Part shown: positions 46,560-59,389 of the stretch, in pieces
How the letters are laid out: each line of letters begins with the position of its first letter
How positions within the stretch are numbered: position 1 is the first letter of the stretch
Origin: Rhabdophis nuchalis
Taxonomy: Eukaryota > Chordata > Lepidosauria > Squamata > Natricidae
DNA length: 64,000 nucleotides
Assembly: GCA_039707465.1 (NCBI GenBank)
Contig: CM077658.1
Span: forward strand, 13,398,074-13,462,073
Direction: 5' to 3'
Notes under the pieces: generated by a model
The model's input: only the letters and a program-made list of their open reading frames with translations
The model's database searches: none
Told to the model about the DNA's origin: nothing
Position numbers and translations under genes: made by a program

Positions 46560-47996
46560 AACTATAACCTATAGAAACCATTGTTTGGCTTGGTAAGATA
46601 TGTCTTCTTCATTCCACTTGGTGAAGCATTTGACCTTCTTTATGTCTTTAGGTCATCAGTTACCTTTACGTGCCCTACATGGTGACCTTTATGGACAGTG
46701 CGGGCACAATTGCAACTATTGAATAGCTGAGTAATATCAATAACCAAATTATACAGACTCCCTGTTGGCCATATACTACCATCAGTTCTATGTATATCAT
46801 CTATTAGGGGAGAGCTGAGGAGGTCAAATCTAACCAGCGCTTGAAGTCCTACCTTGGGATGGAGATGTTAAGCATATCACCACATTTAGTCTTAGCATGC
46901 CCATTCCTTTTCAGAAGAAGAGTCCCAAAAGCTGGCAAAGAATCCTCCTGCCCCTACTCGTCAGGCAAAGGGGGTAAAGTTCATGGGTGGATCATAGTGC
47001 CTTCAATGAATCAGATGCTTCTGCATCTACAACAGTAGAACCAACGCACCCTCCATTACATGGTAAAAACCATTCAAAAATTGAGCATTTTATGAAGAAA
47101 AAGGTTGGAAGCTTGCTATTATCATTTGTATGAATCTGGAACTCTTTTTAATGCCAAAACACCACTTTCATATAAAAAAAAATCATCATAAAAAGAAAGA
47201 GGATAGAGTGCTTTCAATTCATGGCATTGTACATGTTGACTATCATAGTACTTCAACACATTTCAGGAACAATCAGAATACATCTTGCTGAAGATAAATA
47301 GATAAATCAGAACACAGTAATGTATCATGTATATTTAAACACAAAGGAAAGAAGCTTTTTTCCCTATCATTTGAAAATAGAGCTCGCTCGCAGAGATTTT
47401 ACATTGTAACCTTAACTTTCTCTGAAAATTTGTGGTTTGAATTAATTGTTTCCAATCCGTTTTGCTAGAGAGGAAAACTGACAGTCAACATTCCAGAGGA
47501 TATAATGAATTAGTCTAATTAGGTGATGTGATTACAGTGAAATACAACAAAGCATTTACTGTTCCTCCCAGATTTAGAACTGCAAACTTATTTAGGTTCA
47601 AAAATCTACAAATATTCCCCCACCAACCCCCACAATAACAAACAGGCTATATTACTGTTCTAAACAGTAGGAGCCACATAATCTAACCCTTGCATGCACA
47701 TGTGATCTGAAATATGTATAACATCTATAACTGCACAGATGCAAAGCACAACTGACATGTGCGACTGAACCCATCAAAACTCAGGTATTAGTGGTATCTT
47801 GGATTACCCCAATAAAGAATTCTCATCAATTCCATTGAAAACAGTTGTGTGCTCACCTAACAGTACACAAATATGCATTGAATTGTTGAATTATTTTAAA
47901 GATGCCAAATTTGATTGCATTCTGATCACTTCTGCAATTTGAATAGATGATTCAACTTGAAGAGCTATTCCAATTAAATAACTTTTAATTAATAGT
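46560..47996. other. Unique block; possible conserved non-coding DNA about 47440-47585
   Basis: No mobile element seen. The sub-interval contains paired homeodomain-type sites 'gaattaattg' and 'tctaattagg'. Its function is unknown. Confidence 0.3.
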
Positions 47997-47997
47997 A

Positions 47998-48062
47998 TAA
48001 GTATAATCTTTATTGTCATTGTACTTAAATACAACAAAATTGAATTCAGATTCAGGTGATTC
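47998..48062 (-). mobile_element. LINE 3' terminus fragment
   Basis: 'ataatctttattgtcattgt' matches the terminus seen at 20338, reversed. Confidence 0.6.
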
Positions 48063-48179
48063 AGATCTTTAAATAATCCTAATGGATGTTCTTCTAAACA
48101 GAATAATGGTCATGTATGGATGTCTCATTTTTCTGTAGGCAATTATTTTGTGTTCAGTCTAGTCTCCCTGCCTTCCCCT

Positions 48180-48710
48180 ACTTCATGTAGAGTACTAGTA
48201 GCACTTTATATAATGTTACTACATCTGGAATGCTGCATCCAGTTTTGGTCACCACATTACAAAAAAGATGTTGAAACTTAGGAAAAAGTACAGAGAAGAG
48301 CAACTAAGATGATTAAAGGCATGGAGACTAAAACATGAAAAAGGGTTGCAGGATTTGGGTATGGCTAGTTTAGAAAAAAGGACTAAGGATGTCATGATAG
48401 CAGTATTCCAATATTTGAGGGGCTGCCATAAAGAAGAGGGGGAAAACTTATTTTCCAAAGCATCGGAGGGCAGGACAAGAAACAATGGGTGGAAATTAAT
48501 CAAGGAGAGAAGCAACTTGGAATTAAGGAGAAGCTTCCTAACAGTGAGAACAATTAACCAGTGGAACAGCTTGCCTTTAGAAGTTGTGGATGCTTCATCA
48601 TGAGAGCTTTTAAGAAGGACTGGACAGCCACCTGTCTGAAATGCTGTAGGGTCTCCTGCTTGAGTGGGAGATTGGACTAGAAGACCTCCAAGGTCCCTTC
48701 CAGTTCTATT
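48180..48710 (+). mobile_element. CR1 LINE 3' region, plus strand
   Basis: It reads 'gcatccagttttggtcacca', 'agattggactagaagacctc' and 'ccttccagttctattctatt', the canonical CR1 3' sequence and tail. The encoded phrase near 48560-48590 is NQWNSLPLEVVDAS. It shows the tail unit that seeds the AATAG arrays elsewhere. Confidence 0.92.
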
Positions 48711-48714
48711 CTAT

Positions 48715-50230
48715 TCCAATCCCCCAAGCAAAAACATCAGAATAGAACTCCTATAATGGAGAAGTTCAGCAGTGGTGCTATTGTCACTGCTAAGCAGACT
48801 TATCTTGAAGAGTTGTTTGAACATTTCTCTTATACCCAATGAAACATACAGATATTGTCCATATGAATTTTCTGGTAACACAGTGGACAATATTTATGTT
48901 CTAGTCTATTTTAAACAAGAATACTTATTCCATGTAGCAGTCATAGCCAAGAGTCCTAGATTCCTCTTTTCAAGTCACCGGAGCTATCATTTGTGCTTTT
49001 AAAGCCATCACTCACGCAATACCTCATCCTATGGAATGATTCAGGGCTCCACACTCCGCACTTTTGCCACTGTTTATCATGGGAAGTGCTACATAAATAC
49101 TTCAAACCACCAATACATACAATTTTGCGGTGATGAAATCTACAGCACCCTCACTTGGTTAAGTGATAAATGCGTTTCAACAATTCTGCCTCTTTCAGAA
49201 AAGAAGATCCTTTGGAGAACCCAAGAGTGCCTTCTGCTCTATCAAAGAAAGGAAATCCATCAACTGATAAGATTGTATCCTCTTTTCTCTTCCTTCTTAC
49301 TTTTTTTCCAGAGCGTAATAAAAGGACAAAACAAACAACAATAGATTGCCCTCTTCTGGATTGTGGTACAATTAACACAGGAGATGTGCTCTCTTGCCGT
49401 CTGCTTTTCTTCTACCGTACTTGCTATTATGTGTACAGGAGGCAGAGGGAGAAGGGGAAAGCATTTGAACGTGTTTTAAAAGCATTGCTTGCTTTAGTGG
49501 GCTGTCATTTCCAGGTCAGCTGGGGTCAATCTATATGCGCGATATTTTTGAGCTGCTCTTATGTTATGCAATCATCTGTGGCTGGCTGAGCCTCCAGCCA
49601 TTTAATTTCTAGAGCTCGGTGTTTAGATGGCTAAAAAGCAAGCATAAAAGAAGCCAATTCGCAGGAAGAGACCCGGTTGTTACCAAAGATGTAGCTGAAT
49701 TTACAGAAAGCTTGGCTTTCCCCAATCAGTTGAGGTCGCACAAAGAAAAGGAACTTAAAAGGAGCGCCACTCTTTTCTAAAATTGCTGGTGCTGATTGTT
49801 CAGCAATTTACTTCTTCACTTCACTCACCTCACTTCTTCACTCAGGAGAAACAAAGAAGCAAATTGCTAAACAATCATCATAATCAATTTCAGAAACCCT
49901 GTTCATGACAACATTTTCAGCTTTTTCTTCTTCTTGGGGTTTGGAATTAGGATTGTTTCATCACAGCAATGTTGGTGATGAAGACGACGATGGTGTGCAT
50001 GGTGTGCATTTCTCCCTGCCTCACCTTCTCCACATTTCATCACCATATACAATGTGCACCTGCAATGGTAAATGAATCCCTAAACATGATTTCACTTCTC
50101 CCAACCAAGCATTTTCTAGTTGTTTTAAAACCTTCAGAATTCTCAGTCAACGTGGCAGAAAGCAAGGAGTCGAAATGAAAGGAGAAACATGTATAGAGCC
50201 TTACATTTTTTCCATAAAAGTTAGGATGCT
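48715..50230. other. Unique sequence
   Basis: A plus-strand open frame of 139 codons at 49170-49589 has no recognisable domain and no neighbouring gene signals; it is not called as a gene. Confidence 0.45.
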
Positions 50231-50234
50231 TTTT

Positions 50235-50452
50235 TTAAACTGAGTCTTAAGTCAGTATTTGACTCCTGACAAGTCCCTGAAGTTTGGTTGGCAAGATTTT
50301 AGAAGTGGTTTGCCATTGTCTCATTCCTAGGGCTAAGTGGAGGTGACTGGCACAGAGTCACTTGACTGGCTTTGTTCGTTAGGTGGGACTAGAACTCACG
50401 GTCTCCCAGTTTCTACCCTGGTGCCTTAACCATTACACCAAGGTAGTTCTCT
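50235..50452 (-). mobile_element. tRNA-derived SINE, family 3
   Basis: On the minus strand the head reads 'ccttggtgtaatggttaagg' (A box) and 'gtgagttctagtcccacc' (B box). The body has 'cagtcacctccacttagccc' and 'ggcaaaccacttc'. Confidence 0.8.
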
Positions 50453-50454
50453 AT

Positions 50455-51607
50455 AAATGAAATAAAGTACCTGTCTCTTCTGAAGCTGGCCTGACTGAGG
50501 CCACAATGTTGATGAGGGATTGGGAAGGGGGAATAGAGATAGTTGGAGTTTTGTAGCCAAAACAAAATAGTTTCCCCTGAGAACCAAGGACATTCTCACA
50601 GGTGGCTGTTGAGAGGAGGAGTGAAGTTTCCCAACAAGCACCTTGACTGGACAATGTGACTGATTATTTGTGGAAGGGGAGAAAACTTTTACCTTTAATT
50701 AGGTAAAAACCACAGGAACCTTTAGAGGTGGTTTTCACCATTCTGTGCCAGTATGATATATCCAATCAACTTGTTCTTTGAGGAACCTTCTTGCCTTCCA
50801 ATTCTGCTTGCTATGGGTGTGTTACTTGGAACCCTGACAGTACCTTTAAGCCAGTCTAACACACACATATTTGTTTTAAGCTTAATTGCGCTTAGAGTCA
50901 TCTCAGAAAATCAATGGGGTCTAAATAAGATCATTTGGGTCAATTCTGTGCCTCTCCAATCCAAGTTAAGCAGATTTTCTTTGCCAGGAACAAAAAATCT
51001 TGACTGGCAAAAAAAAAAAGTCGTATGAAAATGTAACAAACAGGTTGGAAAATGGGAAGAGGTGACAACTAATCACATTGATCTTCCAAAAACTAAATAA
51101 AGTCAGGCCTGGTTTGTACTAGATGAGAAAGTACGAGGGAACCCTGGGGAAGAAAGCTAAATTGGGAAGTAAAAAAAAAAACATTTTAGAAGGCAGCTGC
51201 CATGAAAACCACATAGATATCTTTCTGAAATCAAGCTGAGCTCCACTTGAGAGGGATTTTTCCTCTAAGATGTGTTCGGGTTGTTTAAAAAAAGAATACA
51301 AGAATGTCCTTGCATCTAAAAAGAAAAAAAAAACTCAACTTGAGTACATCCACTGAAGCTTGAAGTACAGCTGCCTCAAAGATAAATTGCCTAATACTCA
51401 GCAGCAGTATGTTATTCCAGCTTTCCAGCTTCTCTTCCCTTCCCTTCCAGTTGGCTTGTCCTTTCTCCTCCCCACCCCACCCCCCACCCCAATCTGAATA
51501 TGAGGTTGTAGGGAGAGGAAATGTGGGGATTTGATCCAACTTGGCCTGATTTCATAGAATGTTTGGAACTTTTGCGATGCATTCAGTTTTCCAATGTTTC
51601 TAATTAT
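50455..51607. other. Unique sequence
   Basis: Short A and C homopolymers only. No gene recognised. Confidence 0.45.
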
Positions 51608-51609
51608 TA

Positions 51610-52092
51610 CAGGTAGTCTGCAACTTCCAACAGTTTATTTAGTGACTATTCAAAGTTATAACAGCACTGGGGGGTGGGGGAATGACCTATAACCATTTTT
51701 CACGTTTACGATCGTTGCCACATCCCCATGGTATGTGATCAAAATTCAGATGCTTGGCCATGGACTCAGGTTTATGACGATTTGCAAGGTCTCCAGGGAT
51801 CATGTGATCCCTTTTGTGTCTTTCCATCAAGCAAAGTCAATGGGGAAGCCAGATTCACTTCATGTTACTAATTTAACAGCTGCAGTGATTCAATACAATA
51901 CAATAGCAGAGTTGGAAGGGACCTTGTAGGTCTTCTAGTCCTGCGTGGGCAGGAACCTTATACCATTTCAGACAAATGGCTATCTCTGGCAAGAAAGGTT
52001 GTAAAATGAGGCAAAACTCACTTAACAAATGCCTTGCATAGCAACCAAAAATTTGGGCTCAATTATGGTTATTATAAGTTGAGGCTGGCCTG
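51610..52092. mobile_element. Tc1/mariner-type MITE interrupted by CR1
   Basis: The termini CAGGTAGTCTGCAACTTCC and 'ataagttgaggctggcctg' are inverted repeats, with TA at 51608-51609 and 52093-52094. It is the same family as 32572-32938, in the opposite orientation. Length without the CR1 insert is about 390 bp. Confidence 0.88.
51893..51985 (-). mobile_element. CR1 3' fragment nested in the MITE
   Basis: 'cagagttggaagggaccttg' through 'accatttcagacaaatgg' is reversed CR1. The MITE sequence resumes at 'ggcaagaaaggttg', as in the uninterrupted copy. Confidence 0.88.
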
Positions 52093-52099
52093 TATTTCC

Positions 52100-52950
52100 A
52101 AAATGCTAGTCTTAATTAGTATCTTTCCCCAACTATGGAGCAATTGAATCTCAGTCATTAAGTATTTCTTACATATATTTTCTGAGAAACAACTTTGCGT
52201 TAATTCTGCCCATGCTTTCCTTTGTAATGAACTTTGGGAAGGCTTGTACCTTTTACAAATGAACAGCTGGTTGGGCTTTTTTTGCAGCTGTTTCATTACC
52301 CAAACAGTTAACATTATCAGTGGAGATCTAGCAAGGAAACCACATCTGCAGGAAAACAACCAAGCTCAGAGAGCACCAAGGACCCCTCATTTCAACCCTG
52401 AGCTACAAATATTCTCCTTTAAATTAACAATTTCTTATGCAAATTTATGGGGAAAGAGGAATGTCAGAGAATTCTGTATAATTCCACCCTTTTAGGTCTA
52501 TTTCTGTCAATGCTGCAAATCTGTACTCATCAAAATCTGTGGTGGCTTTTATTCTTTAGCCAGGACAAAATAAGAACGATGATTAAAGAGAAATGAGACA
52601 GGAGCTTCCTTTATACAGACAGACAGCTTAAATACATAGGTCTTGATTTTTATTGACCGTTTGAGCTTGTGATTTTAAAAAAAAAAGGATTCTGTGAGTC
52701 AAATTTGCAGCCAAATATTGCAAGAGTGGCATGGTTCTGTTCCAGATCCACCCAAAGATTCTAGTTTCTAAGCCCCTCATCTCCTTCCTTAACATGTACC
52801 AGTTTTATATTTCTTTATGGTCTTGTCCCCTGAATGTATTTTGACTCAATCCACTTTCATTCCTTGAGCTTGTTCCATATTTTATTTCTACAAAGCTCTG
52901 TCTCTTCCAAACATATTACAGTATATTCTTTCTCCAGTGCATGGATAATG
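52100..52950. other. Unique sequence
   Basis: No gene or repeat recognised. Confidence 0.45.
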
Positions 52951-52951
52951 C

Positions 52952-53146
52952 AGAGTAGAGTAGAGTAGAGTAGAGTAGAGTAGAGTAGAGTAGAGTAGAG
53001 TAGAGTGAATGTAATAGACTAGAGTAGAGTAGAGTAGAGTAGAGTAGAGTAGAGTAGAGTAGAGTAGAGTAGAATAGAATAGAATAGAATAGAATAGAAT
53101 AGAATAGAATAGAATAGAATAGAATAGAATAGAATAGACTAGAATA
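52952..53146. repeat. Graded (AGAGT)n then (AGAAT)n array
   Basis: About 195 bp of pentamers. Units nearest the CR1 (about 53070-53140) are AGAAT, those further away (52952-53070) are AGAGT, with one irregular break at about 53007-53022. The CR1 tail unit corresponds to AGAAT. Confidence 0.96.
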
Positions 53147-53373
53147 ACAGAGTTGGAAGGGACATTGGAGATCTTCTATACCCCCTATACCACTTCAGAC
53201 AAATGGTTAGCCAACATCTTCTTAAAAACTTCCAGTGTTGCAGCATTTACAACTTCCAGAAGCAATTTGTTCCACTGATGAATTGTTCTAGCTGTCAGGA
53301 AATTTCTCCTTTGTTCTAAGCTGCTTCTTTCCTTTATTAGCTTCCACCCATTGCTTCTTGTCCTACCCTTATA
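53147..53373 (-). mobile_element. CR1 3' end
   Basis: 'cagagttggaagggacattg', 'acttcagacaaatggttagc' and 'ctttcctttattagcttcca' are reversed CR1. Its 3' tail merges with the pentamer array. Confidence 0.92.
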
Positions 53374-53374
53374 T

Positions 53375-54947
53375 TGGCTACACCAAGAACAAAATATGGG
53401 AACTTAAGTTTGGAACTCATTCAAAAGCTATATTATATGGCTCAGAAGTTGTTCAGGATTCCTGTAGATATTTAAAAAAAATAAAAATCACAGAGCCAAA
53501 CAAGCAGCAATGGGTATTTTATGTGCCTGCTACAATACCAAGCAGAAACATGAAAAGACTGAAGGATACATGGCAAGCATTTGCACTTTCTATTCTTTGT
53601 ACTCAGTGAAGAAAAATGGCCTTTTTTACCAACGTGAGACCATACATTACACTGCAGTATCAAAGACTGCAAGCAATGGATAAATGGCCAAAGCAGTTGG
53701 CAGCCTTGGCTGATGTGAAAAAAAACCACCCCTAAATAAAAATCTTTTGAGTTTAGTATTTTGATAGGAGACTAGGGAAACACCAGGGCTGTAGGCTACA
53801 CAGGGTATTGTTTTTACTAAAAATACCAACATTAATGGTGAGCCATTCCCATATTGTTGCTAAGAAAAATAGCAAGCGTCTCTATAAATGTGTGTGAATT
53901 TTATCAGCAGTCAAACTTGTCTCAAGAAAGGTTTACTTGATCAGACAAATAGGTGCTTTTCTAAATAGAAAGCAGCCTTTTGGGTCTGTTTCGGAATTCA
54001 GCTGGTGAGGATGAATTCTCTTCTTAATCTCATAAACAGATGATGGTTGTTGTTGTTTTTTATGGTGACACCACTATTCTTGAAGCTTCAGAAGCTGATT
54101 CATCATTTCAGATCAGGAATCTGTAGATGCAGTAGGTGAAAGAGCTTCCTTAGGTCCTGAACTGGTTTCTGGATCCCTGTGCCAGGTAGATCTCACAGGC
54201 TCAATACATCCTGCCCATAACATCCTTCTCCTCCATATCTGAGGTGATTGCAATCAATTCATAGCCACAAGTATTTGTAGTGCAAGTATAATTATCTCCC
54301 ACTTACATTTTTTAGAAGCAAGGCAATACAATAAATGTGTTTAGATTTCTAAGGTGTTAATTCAATTATTAAAGTCCTATAATGTAAAAACATTTTTTTA
54401 AAGGAATAAACATTGAAGTCTTATCTGTTTCAATGTCCTCCTTCAATTACTTGCTAATGCTTGCAGCCTGATCTTGTAAATTAAAAAGAAATATTGATAA
54501 ACGTGGATAACTAAGCAGGGAAAAGATCGTCAAGTTTGCCTTAAGGTATGGATACAGAATATTATTAGAGGACCACATATTTGGGAACAAAAGGGAAATT
54601 TTGAACAGTCAAGGCAGAAACTAGACAATATTGAGAGCACTGAATATGCAGGAAATAGGCACTGAGAATTTAAAAAACAGATCTTAAACTCATCTGTGAT
54701 TTTTTTTTCTTCCCCTGCTACCATGTTCTTCTATCTCTTTGAAGATGGAGCTGAAGGCTATGCAAAGAACCCATGCAGAGTTTCTGAAACTTCACATTGT
54801 ACATCTATACCTTACGAAGTGAGGAGGCGGAAAATAATTCTTCTCTCATTTTTCTCAGAAAACATGTGGAGTTTCATATGGGAAGTAAATTAGGAAAATG
54901 TCCTTCCATTAAAATATGTACAACTGTGTCCAGGCAGGCTGGCAGAT
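53375..54947. other. Unique sequence
   Basis: No exon recognised. The 83-codon frame at 53358-53609 starts inside CR1 and has no known domain. Confidence 0.45.
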
Positions 54948-55059
54948 AAATGAATGAATCAATGAATCAATGAATGAATCAATGAATCAATGAATGAATC
55001 AATGAATCAATGAATGAATCAATGAATGAATCAATGAATGAATCAATGAATCAATGAAT
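54948..55059. repeat. (GAAT/CAAT)n variant tetramer array
   Basis: Mixed ATGA and ATCA tetramers in an irregular order of GAATGAATCAAT units, about 110 bp. The phrase 'tgaacaagttgatcttg' then appears twice, near 55064 and 55121. Confidence 0.9.
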
Positions 55060-55210
55060 CTCTTGAACAAGTTGATCTTGCCTAGAATGCACAGGTAAAT
55101 GAGTGAGTGAGTGAATATGTTGAACAAGTTGATCTTGATTTATCTGCAAATAAACTGCCTTCACTAAATCTCCTTATCAGGAGTTCATTGATCATCTGGC
55201 AAAGGACCAC

Positions 55211-55628
55211 CAAAGGTGGGCTTCAAAATTTTTAGCAAGGGGTTCTCTGCCCGGTTGCTGGATGGGCATGGCCATGATGCATGTGACCTTCTCAGCCTCC
55301 TGCACCATGGCAGGGAGGAGTTTTTGCCCTCCCCAGTCTCCAGAGGCTTTCCTTGAGTCTCGGGGAGGGCAAAAACGGCCTCCCCATGCTCTGGAGGCTG
55401 GAAATGCACCTTCCCAAACTTCTATTAGGCCCATTTGTCGCTCTCCCTGAGCCTCCTTGCACGCCCTGAATCCTGCATCCAAAATGGGCCATATGGGGAC
55501 TCCTGGGAAGGGCGGGGAGGGATGGGCAGGGCCAGCCAGGAGTGGGATTTGAGGGTTCTCCAAACTGCACAGAATCTTAGCTGGAGATTCTTCCTGATTC
55601 CCTGCAACCCCCCAGCAGCCCATCCCTG
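55211..55628. mobile_element. hAT-like element, GC-rich
   Basis: It starts 'caaaggtgggcttcaaaatt' and ends 'ccagcagcccatccctg', with 'tttgagggttctccaaactg' near the right end, resembling known snake hAT elements. Overlapping open frames on both strands are effects of GC content. The flanking 8-mers do not match well, so the ends are tentative. Confidence 0.6.
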
Positions 55629-55639
55629 CCCCCACCATC

Positions 55640-57517
55640 ACAGTGTCTGTGCAAAGAACTTAAGCAGCTGCTGTGGCGACCATCTAAAAAATCCTGTGCA
55701 TTATCAATAAAGTAATCCTTAAGTTTTAAACTCCCACACACACAAAAAAGAGAGAATAACAAGAGACCAATATTCATAATGACAAAATAGGTTTCAAGGT
55801 AGGCACTGAATGAATGTTTTAAGCACCCAAGAGAATGACAGAAGGAAAAACAGAAACTCCTTTTCAAAGGAAAACTGGAGGCAGCATTAGTCTTGTGATA
55901 TAAACATTTTGACACTTTGGAGTCTTGTTGCCAGATTTTTATGTATTTCTTTTCCATTTTCATGCCACCCACTCCTGAATGGCTTTTTACTGCTTACAAT
56001 AGATATGACGTTGATTGAACCAGCCACGTGCTGCAGAACTGTGAGTATAAACTGAGTATACCTTGACAAGGAAGATACCATGCTATTTGTAACTAGACGT
56101 AGCTCCCAGGATCACAGAAGGAAAGTCTCCAGAATGATGACATGGTAATTTGTTGATTCCCACTAGTCCCTCTTCCCACTAGACCCGCCCTGGGTCCTCT
56201 GTGGAGAAGGGCGGGATATAAATTTAAATTTAAATAATAATATTACTGTAGTCTTTTTAAATATTTTCTTAATTGTTTTTTCCCCTCCTTGCTTCTAATC
56301 AGCAAGAGACCCAATTAGAATCCTGATCTTCATCTCACAATAAATTCTTATTTTTAATACCACAAGTCCCCTTTCACCTTTTCTTTCCCAAGATAGCACT
56401 TAAAACTCTGGTACAAAATGTCACACATCTTCCAATTTTTCAACATAATCCTTTAAAGAGGAAAATAAATCACTGCCCGCATTCTTTAATTTAATGCAAC
56501 ACACATTTATAGCTTGCCACTTACCAAGGTATATAGTTTGTAATTTTATTGTAATAATATCGAGGGTAATTTTATTATACCTGGCCACAGCCCCTGTCCT
56601 ATATGGAGGAGTTCTTCAATTGCAGCAAAAAAAAAATTTTTTTGCTTATTTAAATAAATAAATGAAATGGGCAAGCTAATACTTTCAAACATGCTTATAC
56701 ATGATCATCATTCTTGCACCAAGTGAAAATGTGTGTTTTCCATTAAATTGCAGTCAAGATGCTATCGGAAGCAAAATTTGTTGCTTTGTCATTTAATATG
56801 TCTCAAGGAAACCAGTATGCAAATAATAATAATAATAATAATAAAGCAAGAGAGTCAACAGTCAGGATGTATATAAAAGGAATGAATTCCTTTTTTCTAT
56901 AATACCAAGCTGTGAAAACCTCCTGTCTGTGCTACTGATGTGAGTGTAATTAACAAGTAACACTGACATTGAACCTGGGAGGGCACAACTGTAGTGCGAC
57001 ATGATGGAATGGCAGCAGAGCTATGACAAAATTCCATCTATCAAGCCACTGTTCAGTACACAGAAATTTGTGAAAATCTCTTTAGGCTGCCCTCCAGTCA
57101 AAGCACAAGAAGGAAGCCTCAAGTGGATCTGCCGACACTGCCTATGAATCAAAGAGCACATAAGGAAATATTAATCACCCTGCTTACCATGGGAATGCAT
57201 TCAAATTCCTTCCCCAGAGGGCGATGAACCATCCTCCAAAGATGACACTTGTATCTTAGATCGTGCCCCCCAGAGATCAAAGTGACCACTTCTGTGGTTG
57301 TTCCTGAAATAATGGTTGTCACGGACCTCATGTTCTGCATTTTAAAGCAACTTATGCTTACACACAGTGTGTAGCCATCTAGGTGAAGTTTGATGAAAGC
57401 CAGCTGGGATTGTTGATCAAAGAGAACCCTTATAAGAGGGTGGTATCATATCAAGGAACTGGTATGTTTGGACAGAAAGATAAGAAAACAATCTTATATT
57501 TGAAAGTTGGAGACTTA
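55640..57517. other. Mostly unique sequence
   Basis: It includes a LINE tail hairpin 'ccctgggtcctctgtgg' with a (TTTAAA) end at 56164-56250 and an (AAT)n run at about 56823-56844. No gene recognised. Confidence 0.45.
56164..56250 (+). mobile_element. L2/CR1-like LINE tail only
   Basis: 'gcccgccctgggtcc'-type hairpin followed by 'gggcgggatataaattta'. Only the last 80 or so bases are present. Confidence 0.6.
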
Positions 57518-57522
57518 GTACT

Positions 57523-58143
57523 TGCTGTGGGCTGCCAGCTGCCGACAGAGCTGACGGCAGACTCAGATAGTGAGGAACTTGGGGAGGAACCTGGGCCAGT
57601 TCTGGAGTCTGTGGGAGGCTTTGATGAAGGCTCTGTGGCGGAGGCAGAGATAGAGCGAGGGCCATCTGACATTTTCCAGCCACCGGAGAGGCAGCTGCCT
57701 TTGAAAGCTGATCTGAGTGAGGAGGAAAGAACAGCTGGGGCTGATACATATGTGCAGAGCTGTTAGGAGAGGAGAACAACGGAGGAGAAGGAGTCGACTC
57801 GGGAAGCAAAGCGCACGTGGACGCTGAATGGCCCCTCCCTGGCTGGGGAATAAATAGAAGAAAAGGGGAGTGATTGTAGGAGACAACAGTTTGTATTTCT
57901 GAAGATTTTGCTCACCGACTGCTTGCTAGAACTTAATTTGCAGTCTTTCAGATGGGAGCTCACAGCCTTGCAATTATTCCTTGCAAGGAACTGATAAGGT
58001 CTATTACAGCAGTTAACTCCTTGAAGGACTGTTGCCTGGACTTTTTGGCGGGTGAATGCCATTAATTCACAAGAGGTAAATAAAGAGGGGGGATTCTTGA
58101 CAAGGAGTCTGTTTTTTGCTTCTGCTAAGGCTGGGTCAGAACA
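57523..58143 (+). mobile_element. Solo LTR, family A copy 3
   Basis: It begins TGCTGTGGGC and ends GGGTCAGAACA, parallel to copy 2. The flanking 5-mers GTACT (57518-57522) and ATACC (58144-58148) share only TAC, so the target duplication is decayed. AATAAA signals occur near 57850 and 58078. An acidic open frame covers 57548-57763 and ends at a stop. It is the most diverged of the three copies. Confidence 0.82.
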
Positions 58144-58144
58144 A

Positions 58145-58720
58145 TACCAACTTACAATAGCTTAGACACATGCCTGTGTAAGTGCCAGTGTTATGTATTT
58201 GTGTCTGGAAAATAGAGTTCTCCTGTTTTCACAGAGTTTTAAAGACTTTGAGGTTTTCAGTGCATTGTTATGCAAGTTTCGCCCATTCCTTCTTGAAAAG
58301 TGTCTGCTGCCTTTCAAAACTGGGCTTTCCAAGGATGTCTTACAAGACACCGAAGTCATACATTAAAGATGCAAGATAATTAAAATACTTAATTAAAATA
58401 TAATAACATGATAATTAAATACATGATAATATAAGCACCCAAACAATGAAAGCATCAATCAGAATAGTTTAAACATTTCCAAGCAGCATAAATGTTTAAA
58501 ATTAGCATATTAATTAGATGCAATGCCAGGGAGACTCATAACATCTTTGGTGATGAAAAGACAAAGGCTGGAATCAGATATACCTTATTGAGGGGAGGGC
58601 TTTCTATAGTTGGGGAGGAGAACTATCACTGAACGGCCTCCTGGGAAACCTGCATTTGATCAAGGAAGAACCTTCAGAGCAGTCCTCCAAAGATTATCTT
58701 AACATCACAAGTAGGAATAT
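58145..58720. other. Unique sequence
   Basis: No gene or repeat recognised. Confidence 0.45.
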
Positions 58721-58724
58721 ATAG

Positions 58725-59385
58725 GGTAACATGTTGCTTCAGACACTCTATGAAGACCGAATGGACCAAGTGGCCAGTTTTCAGCTTCTGGGTGTTATCA
58801 TAAAAGAGGACCTGATATTGCAGCATTGGTCAAAAGGGTCCAGCAGAGATGATAACAACCTGAGACTTCTCAGGAAACCACAACTGAATGAAAAACTGCT
58901 GGTGACCTTCTACCGCTGCACCACAGAGAGTATTTTAACTTAATGCACCTGTGTATGGTTTGCCAATTGCACAGGAGGCAGATAGGACAGCGCTCCAGAG
59001 GGTCAATGTCATTGCCCAGAGGATCATCGGTTGTCCACTCCCCTCTTTGGAAGAGCTTTAGAGCTCCCGCTGCCTTAAGAAAGTTCAAAACCTTCTTAAA
59101 GATCCATCTCATCCTGGGCACCCTTTTTTTGAACTATTACCATCTGGCAGATGGTACCAGACAATAAAAACAAGGACAAATAGGCTGAAAAACAGCTTCT
59201 ATCCCAGGGCAGTCACTATATTGAATTCTACAGTATAGTGCAATATTAATGCAATATCGGGTTTTCCGTTCAATTGTATAGAATGTGAAGGATGTGTGTG
59301 TTTTATTTGTATAGTTATAATGTACACTAAAGATGGCATTTAATTTCCTTGTACAAGGTGTAATGACAAACCAAACTAAATGCTA
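58725..59385 (+). mobile_element. L2/Rex1-like LINE ORF2 C-terminal remnant and 3' end
   Basis: Three frame-shifted pieces align in order with the end of a vertebrate LINE ORF2: FQLLGVIIKEDL and LLVTFYRCTTESILT (58770-58940), RLQRVN and AQRIIGC text (58990-59035), and FFELLPSGRWYQ then TNRLKNSFYPRAV (59120-59215). The pieces lie beyond the RT catalytic core. It ends near 'ttccttgtacaaggtgtaat'. Multiple frameshifts show it is dead. Confidence 0.75.
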
Positions 59386-59389
59386 ACTG

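Noticed and set aside
49170..49589. 139-codon plus-strand frame as a gene
   Set aside because: No domain, motif or splice context is recognisable. Kept as unexplained; transcription data would decide.
55192..55641. 149-codon minus-strand frame
   Set aside because: It falls within a GC-rich hAT-like element where several frames on both strands are open.
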